The notes under the pieces were generated by a model. That model was not told where the DNA came from. It saw only the letters and a program-made list of their open reading frames with translations, and searched no databases. Shown here piece by piece: positions 44,183 to 51,296 of a stretch of 64,000 nt of DNA. Origin of the DNA: Sphingomonas panacis (lineage in GTDB: Bacteria; Pseudomonadota; Alphaproteobacteria; Sphingomonadales; Sphingomonadaceae); contig NZ_CP014169.1 in NCBI RefSeq assembly GCF_001717955.1, positions 248,001 to 312,000 on the forward strand. The letters are read 5' to 3'. The translations under genes were made by a program, and so were the position numbers. Every line of letters starts with the position of its first letter. The stretch's first letter is position 1.

Positions 44183-44993
44183 GCTCTCGATGTTCCTGCT
44201 GGCCTTGTCGCAGCTCGGCGCTGCGACGCCGGGCTGGACCCAGGACGCTGGGCCCGCACGCGATGCGATCGAGCATGACGTGCCGGATGATTTCTATTGC
44301 GGCGAGCGCAAGCTCGGCCAGTGGTTCTATTGCGCGAAGCCAAGGCCGGCCGAAAGCACGCCGGCCATCGGGCCGGAACCGCAGGTGAGCGCCGCCGACC
44401 GGATCGCGGCGATCAGCAAGCAGCTCGACGAGCTGAAAGCGCGGGCCATCCTTGAGCCGACCGAAGCGAACGTGATTGCCTATGTCCGCTTCCAGCGCGA
44501 GCAGCTCGATCGCGCATCGACCTTTTCCGACACGTGGCAGCGGGCGCTCTGGCAGAACCCCGACCTCGACTACACGCTGCAGCGGCCGGTTTCGACCGTC
44601 GGCAAGAGGTTGTGGCTCGACAATCGCAAGGCTGATCGTGACGCGGTGCTCACGAACCTCGGACAGCGCTACGGGCTATTCTATTTTTACGCGCAGAGCT
44701 GCGGCGCCTGCGAGGTGTTCGCGCCGATCCTCCGCTCGGTCACCGACAGCCATCGAATGTCGGTGATGGCCGTCTCCATGGATGGCGGCCCGAGCAAGGA
44801 CTTCCCCAACTATGTCGTCGATTCCGGGCAGCGGTCGCGCATGGGCGTGCCCGGCAACGAGACGCCAGCACTCGTCCTGTTCGACACCCAGACGCGGCGG
44901 ACGATCCCGGTCGGATACGGCGTGCTCAGCGCTGACGAGATCATGGATCGGATCTTCATGCTGACCAACACCAAGGTGGGGAGCGACTACTGA
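44166..44993 (+). CDS. traF: Type-F conjugation protein TraF (thioredoxin-like)
   Basis: The 275-residue protein has a signal peptide (cleavage after TQD region near residue 25), a helical middle part and a thioredoxin fold with LFYFYAQSCGACEVFAPIL, the redox pair being Cys179 and Cys182 (CGAC). The late GVPGNETPALVLFD holds the cis-proline. F TraF usually lacks the CxxC, so this member is likely catalytically active and supports disulfide formation in TraN, TraU and TraH. It is coupled to traH by a TGATG overlap. Confidence 0.92.
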   Translation: MLRNARLSMFLLALSQLGAATPGWTQDAGPARDAIEHDVPDDFYCGERKLGQWFYCAKPRPAESTPAIGPEPQVSAADRIAAISKQLDELKARAILEPTEANVIAYVRFQREQLDRASTFSDTWQRALWQNPDLDYTLQRPVSTVGKRLWLDNRKADRDAVLTNLGQRYGLFYFYAQSCGACEVFAPILRSVTDSHRMSVMAVSMDGGPSKDFPNYVVDSGQRSRMGVPGNETPALVLFDTQTRRTIPVGYGVLSADEIMDRIFMLTNTKVGSDY

Positions 44994-46453
44994 TGGCACG
45001 CAACCAGACGAGATTACGCCGCCTCGGCCGGCGCGCGGCAGCCAGCTTCAGCATCGTCGCCGCCGTCCACTTCGCATTGGTCGGCGTGGCCCGCGCCGAC
45101 GTAGCCGGCCAGATGAACAGCTTCTTCAACGACGCCGGCGGCGCCGCCAACGTCACTGGTCCGACCGCGTTCCAGGGTCAGTCGGCGGGTTACTATTCGC
45201 TCGGCAATGTCTGGACGCGCTTCCCGCAGAAAAGCGTCTCGCCCTTCAATCTCCAGCTGCCGAGCGCGCGCGCCGGCTGTGGCGGTATTGACCTGTTCAG
45301 CGGCAGCTTCTCCTTCATCAATGCCTCCGAGATCGTCGCGATGCTGAAGGCGACGGCCAACAACGCGCTCGGTTTCGCTTTCAAGCTCGCGATCGACTCC
45401 GTGTCGCCGGAGATCGGCAAGGTCATGGATGAGTTCAGCCAGAAGGCGCAGCTCCTCAACCAGATGAACATCTCGAGCTGCGAGACCGCGCAGGCGCTCG
45501 TCGGCGGCATCTGGCCGCAGATGGACTCCACGCGCTCGACGATCTGCGAGGCGGTCGGCAACAGCCAGGGGGTCTTCTCCGACTGGGCGGCGTCGAGACA
45601 GGGCTGCAACAACGGCAACAAGCGCGATGCGACGATCGCCGGCAACACCGATGGCAGCATGAAGGACCAGCTTGTCGGCGAGCCGCACAACTACACCTGG
45701 GAAGCGTTGAAAAAGTCGGCCAAATTTGGAGCGTTCGACCAGTCCTTCTCCGAATACATCATGACACTGGTGGGGACGGTGGTCACGACGCCGTCGACCG
45801 ACCCCTCCGTTGGCGGCAAGGTCGTGATGTTTGGCCCGGCGGAGGACGCGGTGGTGACCGCGCTGCTGGACGGGACGGCCGATGCGCCTGCCGTGAAGAT
45901 GCTAAAGTGCAACGATGCCGACTGCTACGATGTCGGCGAGCAGACGCTGACCGTGCCGGCATCGTCAGCGCTGCGGCCGCGGATCGCCGCCATGATCAAG
46001 TCGATGAGCGGCAAGATCCGATCGGACACCGCCCTCGATGCCGCCGAGAAACAGCTGCTCAACATCGCCACGGTACCGATCTACAAGATCTTGGCGGTCC
46101 AGGCCTATGCGCACTACGCGCTGACCGACGGCGAGATCGAGACTCTCTCCGAAATCGTGGCGGTGGATCTGCTGGCCGCGATGTTGGACAACATGCTCGA
46201 CCGCGTCGAGCAGGCGCAGACCCACTACCAGACGTTTGATCAGGCGACGGCGACGCAGTGGAAGCAGCAGATCGCGGCTACCCGGCAGAAATTCTCGCAG
46301 CGAGACGTCAAGCTCAACAACAAGCTGCAGGTGACGATGCAGATCATCAACCGCAGCATCATGCTCGAGTCCACCCTGCAGAATTCGATGACGCCCGGCA
46401 TGTCGTCCGCGCTCAACTTCTCGCGCGGGCTGAACGCGCAGGGGCTCATGTAA
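44993..46453 (+). CDS. traH: Type-F conjugation protein TraH
   Basis: The ATG shares a base with the traF stop. The 486-residue protein has a signal peptide (ending in VARADV) and the TraH body: MNSFFNDAGGAANVTGPTAFQGQSAGYYSLGNVWTRFPQ, AGCGGIDLFSGSFSFINASEIVAMLKATANNALGFAFKLAIDSVSPEI and MNISSCETAQALVGG. The C-terminal half is coiled-coil-rich. TraH is a periplasmic/outer-membrane factor for pilus assembly that associates with TraF, TraU and TrbI. traG begins 20 bp later. Confidence 0.94.
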   Translation: MARNQTRLRRLGRRAAASFSIVAAVHFALVGVARADVAGQMNSFFNDAGGAANVTGPTAFQGQSAGYYSLGNVWTRFPQKSVSPFNLQLPSARAGCGGIDLFSGSFSFINASEIVAMLKATANNALGFAFKLAIDSVSPEIGKVMDEFSQKAQLLNQMNISSCETAQALVGGIWPQMDSTRSTICEAVGNSQGVFSDWAASRQGCNNGNKRDATIAGNTDGSMKDQLVGEPHNYTWEALKKSAKFGAFDQSFSEYIMTLVGTVVTTPSTDPSVGGKVVMFGPAEDAVVTALLDGTADAPAVKMLKCNDADCYDVGEQTLTVPASSALRPRIAAMIKSMSGKIRSDTALDAAEKQLLNIATVPIYKILAVQAYAHYALTDGEIETLSEIVAVDLLAAMLDNMLDRVEQAQTHYQTFDQATATQWKQQIAATRQKFSQRDVKLNNKLQVTMQIINRSIMLESTLQNSMTPGMSSALNFSRGLNAQGLM

Positions 46454-46473
46454 GCGGGTAGGGGGCCCAGGCG

Positions 46474-49290
46474 ATGTTGGAGGTCTTCACGGTCGGCGGC
46501 GGCGAGTATCTCGTCAACACCTTCAACGCCGTCGCGGCCTGGTCCGGGGGAGGGGGCTATCGCTCGCTCCTCCGCGTCGTGATGGTCATGGGCCTGATCT
46601 ACTCCCTGCTGGTGGTCGCCTTCACGCTCAACTTTCGCGTGTGGTTCAACTGGTTCCTCCAATCGACGCTGATCTATCTCTGCCTCATGGTGCCGACGAT
46701 CGACATCAAGGTCACCGACCGGATCAATCCGTCGCTCGCGCCGGCGACGGTCGCCAACGTTCCGCTCGGGCTGGGCGTTCTCGCAAGCTTCACGACCCAG
46801 ATTGGCGACTGGCTGACCCGGACGGCCGAAACGGTCTTCGTGATGCCGGGCGAGCTCAATTATACGACGAACGGCATGGTCTACGGCGCGCGCCTGTTCG
46901 ACGCGACGCGCAACTTCGTCGTTCGAGACGCGGAGTTTTCGACGAACCTCGAGGAGCATTTCAAGAGGTGCCTGTTCGGCGACGTCATGCTGTACCAGAA
47001 ATCCCTGACGAACCTCGCCCAGTCGAAGGACCTATGGGCAGACATCGGTCCTGGTTCGGAGGCGCGCTCCCAGGAGTGGCTTGAGCGACAGGGCGACGGG
47101 ACGGTCAACAGCTCGATCGTCACCTGCCGGCAAGCCTATCAGATGCTCGATGCGCAATGGGCGCCGATGATCGAAGCCAACACGCCGCTGTGGGGCAAAG
47201 AGCTCTATCCGAAGCTGAGCAACACGCTGGCGGCTGACAAGCTGAAGCACGACTTGCCGATCGCCAACGCGGCGTTCACTGGCTCGGGCAGCAGCTATTC
47301 GGACTCGATGCGGCAGAACACGGCGATCAACGCGTTCATGCAGGCGCGCAACAGCATGGCGGGTGGCTCTGGCGCCGCGACGATCGATACGTTTGCGCAG
47401 ACCCGCGCCGATATCCAGGCGCGGAACACATATAACTCGATAGCCCAGCAAGCGATGGCGTGGGTGCCGATCCTGAACATCGTCCTGACCGTCGTGTTCT
47501 TCGCGATGTTCCCCGTGATTTTTCCCCTGTTTCTGATGCCACAAACCGGGCTCGGCACGCTCAAGGGATATGCGATGGGGTTTTTCTACCTTGCCGCATG
47601 GGGGCCGCTCTACGTCATCCTCCACATGATCTGCATGACTCGGGCGGAGGCGGCGGCAAACGGCGTGGCGGCCGGAGGGGTCACCCTTGGCTCGTACGCC
47701 GGGATTGCCGCCGTCAACGGTGAGACCGCGACGATCGCCGGCTTCATGCTGATGAGCATTCCGTTTCTCGCGGCCGGCTTGGCGCGCGGGGCCATGTCGA
47801 TTGCAGGTCAGGCAACCTCGATGCTCGCACCAGCCCAGAACGCGGCCGAGGCGGCGGCCCTCGAGCAGACTACCGGCAACTACTCCTACGGCAACGTCAG
47901 CTGGGCAAACGCCACCTCGAACATGCGGCAGAGCGACCAGTGGTCGACGGCCCCGAGCTTCATGGGCGGGGCAACCAGCGTCGGGTGGCGTCAGGATAAT
48001 GGTGCGGTGGTGTCCGGATTTGGCAACGGTCAGGACGTCATCGATATGGGCGGCGCGATCTCGCGGCTCGGATTCACGCCGACGATGAACAGCGGGACAG
48101 TGGCCGAGTGGCGCCAGATGGCGAGCTGGGCGCACCGCCAGGCGATGGCATGGGAAAACGCGGCGCAAGAGATCCTCACCAGCACACATACGAACCGCAG
48201 CGCCTTCGGCACGTCATCGGAACGCTCGTCGGGCTTCGAATCCGGAAGCGGGAGATCGACGAACACAAATGTGGAGCAGTTCGACAGGACGACCGGATCC
48301 AGTTCGCAGGGGCTAGAGGAGCGATCTTCGACCAGCCAAGGGCAGCGAATTTCCCAAGGGCATGATCGCGGTGCAGCAACCAACGACCAGATCACTGGGT
48401 CGCTTAGCGTAGGGTCCGGCAGCGGTTCAGGAAGGCGAGCTCCCGGTGGAAGGGGTGGGCTCGGCAGCCTCCTTCCGAGTGGCAATGGCAGTGTGGGTGT
48501 GAGCAGGACCGGCCAACAGACTGACGGTCTGCGGTATGGAACAGAAGAAACTCGCTCGACTGACAGCGCGAGCTCGTCGTCAAGCGGCGTTCGAGATGAA
48601 CATTCCAGCGGCAGTGGCGCGTCCACCTCCGACGCCACTTATGATCGCTCAGGCGTCTTCAGCCGAGCATCGTCCAGCTCGTCGTCGTCGCAAGGTACCG
48701 AGGATGCGCTTGCGAAGGCGCAGTCCTACTCCGAGGCCGCACGCCGAATGGAGGAGCTCTCTCAGTCGCTATCCCGGGACGCGAGCTTTGCGGAATCGCA
48801 CGGAATGCAGCTCAGCGAGAATATGAGCCAGGATCTTGCTCAGTGGTATCGGCAGCAACAGGCGTTGCATCCCAATATGGATGCGCCGGAGCTATGGGCA
48901 ACCAGCTTGACCGACCATCAACGAGCAGTGCGGCAGGCGTTGATTCAGCAATGGTCGCAGGAGAAACGCGAGGCTCTGTGGGATGAGATTCGGGGCAACG
49001 TGACGGAGCCATCGCTCGTCGACGTGCATCGCGCTGACGTCGGAGGCGCCGCTGCCGTACGCTCGTCGTATCATCCGCACGGTGTCGAGAGGGTCGGCCG
49101 TGGCGGTCCAGGCGGTGATCCCGGTGCCGCCGCCAAAATCATAGAGGAGGGCCGCGGAAAGCTTGATGACGATAGGGCGGTCGCTGAAGCTGCGCGAACA
49201 ACTCGCGCGCAGGCGACTGTTGACCTACAGTCGGAAGTCTCGAGGGATCACAACCGCGGTTTCTTCAACGATCCCGAGTTGCGCAAGTGA
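46474..49290 (+). CDS. traG: Mating-pair stabilisation / entry exclusion protein TraG
   Basis: The 938-residue protein, of full F TraG length, has N-terminal membrane segments (SLLRVVMVMGLIYSLLVVAFTLNF; WFLQSTLIYLCLMVPTI), a periplasmic part, and a second membrane cluster around residues 330-450 (MAWVPILNIVLTVVFFAMFPVIFPLFLM). A long C-terminal periplasmic region follows. Residues ~560-740 are extremely Ser/Gly-rich, a low-complexity linker. TraG acts in pilus assembly and stabilises mating pairs; its C-terminal part is the target of entry exclusion in F. It is the last gene of the operon here; traI/traD are not seen. Confidence 0.93.
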   Translation: MLEVFTVGGGEYLVNTFNAVAAWSGGGGYRSLLRVVMVMGLIYSLLVVAFTLNFRVWFNWFLQSTLIYLCLMVPTIDIKVTDRINPSLAPATVANVPLGLGVLASFTTQIGDWLTRTAETVFVMPGELNYTTNGMVYGARLFDATRNFVVRDAEFSTNLEEHFKRCLFGDVMLYQKSLTNLAQSKDLWADIGPGSEARSQEWLERQGDGTVNSSIVTCRQAYQMLDAQWAPMIEANTPLWGKELYPKLSNTLAADKLKHDLPIANAAFTGSGSSYSDSMRQNTAINAFMQARNSMAGGSGAATIDTFAQTRADIQARNTYNSIAQQAMAWVPILNIVLTVVFFAMFPVIFPLFLMPQTGLGTLKGYAMGFFYLAAWGPLYVILHMICMTRAEAAANGVAAGGVTLGSYAGIAAVNGETATIAGFMLMSIPFLAAGLARGAMSIAGQATSMLAPAQNAAEAAALEQTTGNYSYGNVSWANATSNMRQSDQWSTAPSFMGGATSVGWRQDNGAVVSGFGNGQDVIDMGGAISRLGFTPTMNSGTVAEWRQMASWAHRQAMAWENAAQEILTSTHTNRSAFGTSSERSSGFESGSGRSTNTNVEQFDRTTGSSSQGLEERSSTSQGQRISQGHDRGAATNDQITGSLSVGSGSGSGRRAPGGRGGLGSLLPSGNGSVGVSRTGQQTDGLRYGTEETRSTDSASSSSSGVRDEHSSGSGASTSDATYDRSGVFSRASSSSSSSQGTEDALAKAQSYSEAARRMEELSQSLSRDASFAESHGMQLSENMSQDLAQWYRQQQALHPNMDAPELWATSLTDHQRAVRQALIQQWSQEKREALWDEIRGNVTEPSLVDVHRADVGGAAAVRSSYHPHGVERVGRGGPGGDPGAAAKIIEEGRGKLDDDRAVAEAARTTRAQATVDLQSEVSRDHNRGFFNDPELRK

Positions 49291-49298
49291 CCGCAGAT

Positions 49299-49496
49299 TC
49301 ACAGGGCGACGAAAAGATACGCGCCCGTCGCAACGAGCAGTACCAACGAGATCACGCCGCCAACAGCTTGGCCGACGGTCAAAGGACGATCATCAGGGCG
49401 CTCGGCCATGCTATCATGTGCCAAGTGTTCTTCTGGGACATAAAAAGGACCGCCAGGCAGATCCTTAGTCGCCATATAGGTCCTCAAGTCGTACAT
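49299..49496 (-). CDS. Small membrane-anchored protein
   Basis: The ATG at 49496 has GGAG nine bases upstream and gives 65 residues. The first 40 are polar (MYDLRTYMATKDLPGGPFY, AERPDDRPLTVGQ) and the C-terminus is one membrane helix (VGGVISLVLLVATGAYLFVAL), a tail-anchored layout. Its stop lies 8 bp from the convergent traG stop. The plus-strand frame over the same bases is far less protein-like. No family is recognised. Confidence 0.5.
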   Translation of the reverse strand: MYDLRTYMATKDLPGGPFYVPEEHLAHDSMAERPDDRPLTVGQAVGGVISLVLLVATGAYLFVAL

Positions 49497-49654
49497 CGCC
49501 AAACGCTCCATACACCCCGCAGTTTACGACAAGTGGAGCTTCCTCGCAAGGTTGACGACGTCGGGGAGTGGGGTCCGACATCGTACCTTGGATCTGAACC
49601 AGCGTGGCCCAAAGCACCTGCAATCAGTCCAGATTTCGAACCCAGGGTGTGCTC

Positions 49655-50275
49655 GTGACGAGCGACGCCGCGACACAAGAGCGTGTTTATAGGGCGATTA
49701 AGGCCACCCTGGTTCGGGGTGAGTTTGCGGCTGGCGCCCGTCTCGAAATCTCAAGCCTTGCGAAGCGCTATGGTGCCAGCCAGACGCCCGTTCGCGAGGT
49801 CCTTGGGAGGCTAGTTGGGGAGGGTCTGGTGGAGCATCGGGAGGAAGGGGGATATCGTTTCTGCCTTCTCGACGCCGAACGACTGCGGGATCTTTACTTC
49901 TGGAATGCCCAGCACCTTCTCGCGGCACTTCATGTTGTTCGTGAGCCCGTTGTGGTGCGTGCATTGGAGCCGCTACGCACGCGAACGGCGGCGGCTCCGA
50001 TTGACCAAGTCGCACTCATAGCGCAAATCTTCCAAGCCATCGGCGACGCCACGGGAAACGCCGAATTCTCCGAACGGATTCGAAACGCAAATGAGCGGTT
50101 GCAGGGCTTCCGAATGGCCGAGATCGAACTTTTCGCAGATACCACATTGGAGACATCCCGGCTCCTGGCTTTGGGGCGTTTCAATGTTCAAAAGAACGTT
50201 CGAAGGAAAATAATGTACTATCACCGTCGTCGGATCGAGCATGCTGCGCAGATCATTGCGGCGATCACTTCGTAG
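49655..50275 (+). CDS. GntR-family transcriptional regulator
   Basis: A GTG at 49655 with AGGG upstream gives 206 residues. The N-terminal winged helix of the GntR type is clear (ATQERVYRAIKATLVRGEFAAGARLEISSLAKRYGASQTPVREVLGRLVGEGLVEHREEGGYRF). The C-terminal half is helical and resembles the ligand domain of FadR/VanR-type members only loosely; the usual metal-binding histidines are not obvious. It lies 185 bp upstream of the lasso precursor in the same orientation and probably regulates it. Composition is more AT-rich than in the tra operon. Confidence 0.8.
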   Translation: MTSDAATQERVYRAIKATLVRGEFAAGARLEISSLAKRYGASQTPVREVLGRLVGEGLVEHREEGGYRFCLLDAERLRDLYFWNAQHLLAALHVVREPVVVRALEPLRTRTAAAPIDQVALIAQIFQAIGDATGNAEFSERIRNANERLQGFRMAEIELFADTTLETSRLLALGRFNVQKNVRRKIMYYHRRRIEHAAQIIAAITS

Positions 50276-50400
50276 AAGGCACGCCAAGATCCGTGAGCTT
50301 GCCGCAGCTAAAGTTAGCGCGGCCGCCGGTTTCGGTGCCATGTTAGACGCTGCTGGTGAAATCGCTGCCGGAACGGGACATATACGTCCGTCATGCAGGC

Positions 50401-50460
50401 CCAAACTCAGTGTAATTTGGATCTGCCGCGGATTCTCGCGGTTATACGAAGGAGCGTATC
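50401..50460 (+). promoter_or_regulatory. Structured leader of the lasso precursor gene
   Basis: Three short inverted repeats lie in tandem before the precursor ATG: CCAAA/TTTGG (50,401-50,420), CCGCG-gattct-CGCGG (50,426-50,441) and ATACG-aaggag-CGTAT (50,444-50,459). The last presents the ribosome site AAGGAG (50,449-50,454) as its loop, six bases before the ATG. Upstream, GGACATATACGTCC (about 50,375) is a near-palindrome that could be a regulator site. The stems may control translation. Confidence 0.45.
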
Positions 50461-50595
50461 ATGCAGCGCAATGACGAGCGTCTTGAGGGCGATCTGATCG
50501 ATCTCGGCGATGCCCGCGTCGAGACGAAGGGCAACGATGGCAACGACATCGACATGGCCCACCAGCGCCTCCAAGGCGGCCTCTCCGACGACTGA
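50461..50595 (+). CDS. Lasso peptide precursor
   Basis: This 44-residue gene has a strong AAGGAG ribosome site. The leader (residues 1-23) ends LIDLGDARVETK, the pattern of proteobacterial benenodin-type lasso leaders, with the required Thr22 at position -2. The core starts at Gly24 (GNDGNDIDMAHQ) and runs to Asp44, 21 residues. The only acidic residue at core position 7-9 is Asp31 (position 8), so an eight-residue Gly1-Asp8 macrolactam is predicted, with a 13-residue loop and tail ending GGLSDD. It is followed by the B and C maturation genes. No larger core residue is an obvious plug; His34, Gln35 and Arg36 are candidates. Confidence 0.85.
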   Translation: MQRNDERLEGDLIDLGDARVETKGNDGNDIDMAHQRLQGGLSDD

Positions 50596-50648
50596 TGGGA
50601 AGTGGCGCGCGATTATCAGTCGCGCGCCACAAGGCCGAGGCGACGCGG

Positions 50649-51296
50649 ATGAATTTCGCACTAGGGCCAGGAATATCCTTTTGCCTAATAGGACAACAGC
50701 CGTTCTTCCTTAACAGGATGGGCGATCGCTACTTTACGTTGAGCGGAGGCCGCGCCGAGAGCTTCGTCAAGCTCAGCCGTGGCCAGGAGATACCGGCAGC
50801 GGATATCGATTTCCTCCAATCACAGGGAATCATTCAACCATCCAACGGATCAATGGAGATTGCGCCCCAACTTGCCCCATCGCTCGCGTGCTCGTGGTCG
50901 GAACCTCTAGGACGACCGGGCGCGTTTCGAATCCTCAGAGCGATATTCGAACTCTTTGCAGCTCGGATTGAGTTGCGTCGGGTTGGCCTTGCAGCGGTTT
51001 TGGAGCGCCTATCGCGCGCGAGGCGGCGATCGGACAGCTTGGTCCGACCTGAAGCGATCTCATCGGTGATTGCGTCCTTTGCTACGGTCGACCTCTTATT
51101 CACCCCTCAAGGTCAGTGCCTTGTACGCTCAATTGCTATGGCGAGGACCCTTGCTCGAGCGGGTTGCGACTTCAATCTGGTGATCGGGGTTCGGAGCGGG
51201 CCATTTGGCGCACACTGTTGGATTCAACAACGTTCCGTCATCTTGAACGACCAACTTGATAGGGTCAGGGACTTTGTCCCGATCTTTGTGTTGTGA
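50649..51296 (+). CDS. Lasso peptide maturation protein B (RRE plus leader protease)
   Basis: ATG 50649 (GAGG upstream, MNFALGPGISFCL) matches the usual start of McjB-type proteins; an in-frame ATG at 50595 overlapping the precursor stop (TGATG) is also possible. The 215-residue protein has an N-terminal RRE/PqqD-like domain (about 1-80; PFFLNRMGDRYFTLSGG) that binds the leader, and a C-terminal transglutaminase-like domain with the catalytic Cys in GQCLVRSIAMARTLARAG, His in GAHCWIQ and Asp in VILND. It removes the leader before ring closure. It is coupled to the C gene by TGATG. Confidence 0.9.
   Translation: MNFALGPGISFCLIGQQPFFLNRMGDRYFTLSGGRAESFVKLSRGQEIPAADIDFLQSQGIIQPSNGSMEIAPQLAPSLACSWSEPLGRPGAFRILRAIFELFAARIELRRVGLAAVLERLSRARRRSDSLVRPEAISSVIASFATVDLLFTPQGQCLVRSIAMARTLARAGCDFNLVIGVRSGPFGAHCWIQQRSVILNDQLDRVRDFVPIFVL

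Noticed and set aside
49287..49658. A 123-codon plus-strand frame starting inside the traG stop.
   Set aside because: The opposite strand encodes a more plausible 65-residue membrane-anchored protein with a ribosome site; this frame has no motif.
50241..50474. A plus-strand frame between the GntR gene and the lasso precursor (MLDAAGEIAAGTGHIRP...), considered as a second precursor.
   Set aside because: It lacks an ETKG-type junction, has no ribosome site and overlaps the true precursor start in another frame.
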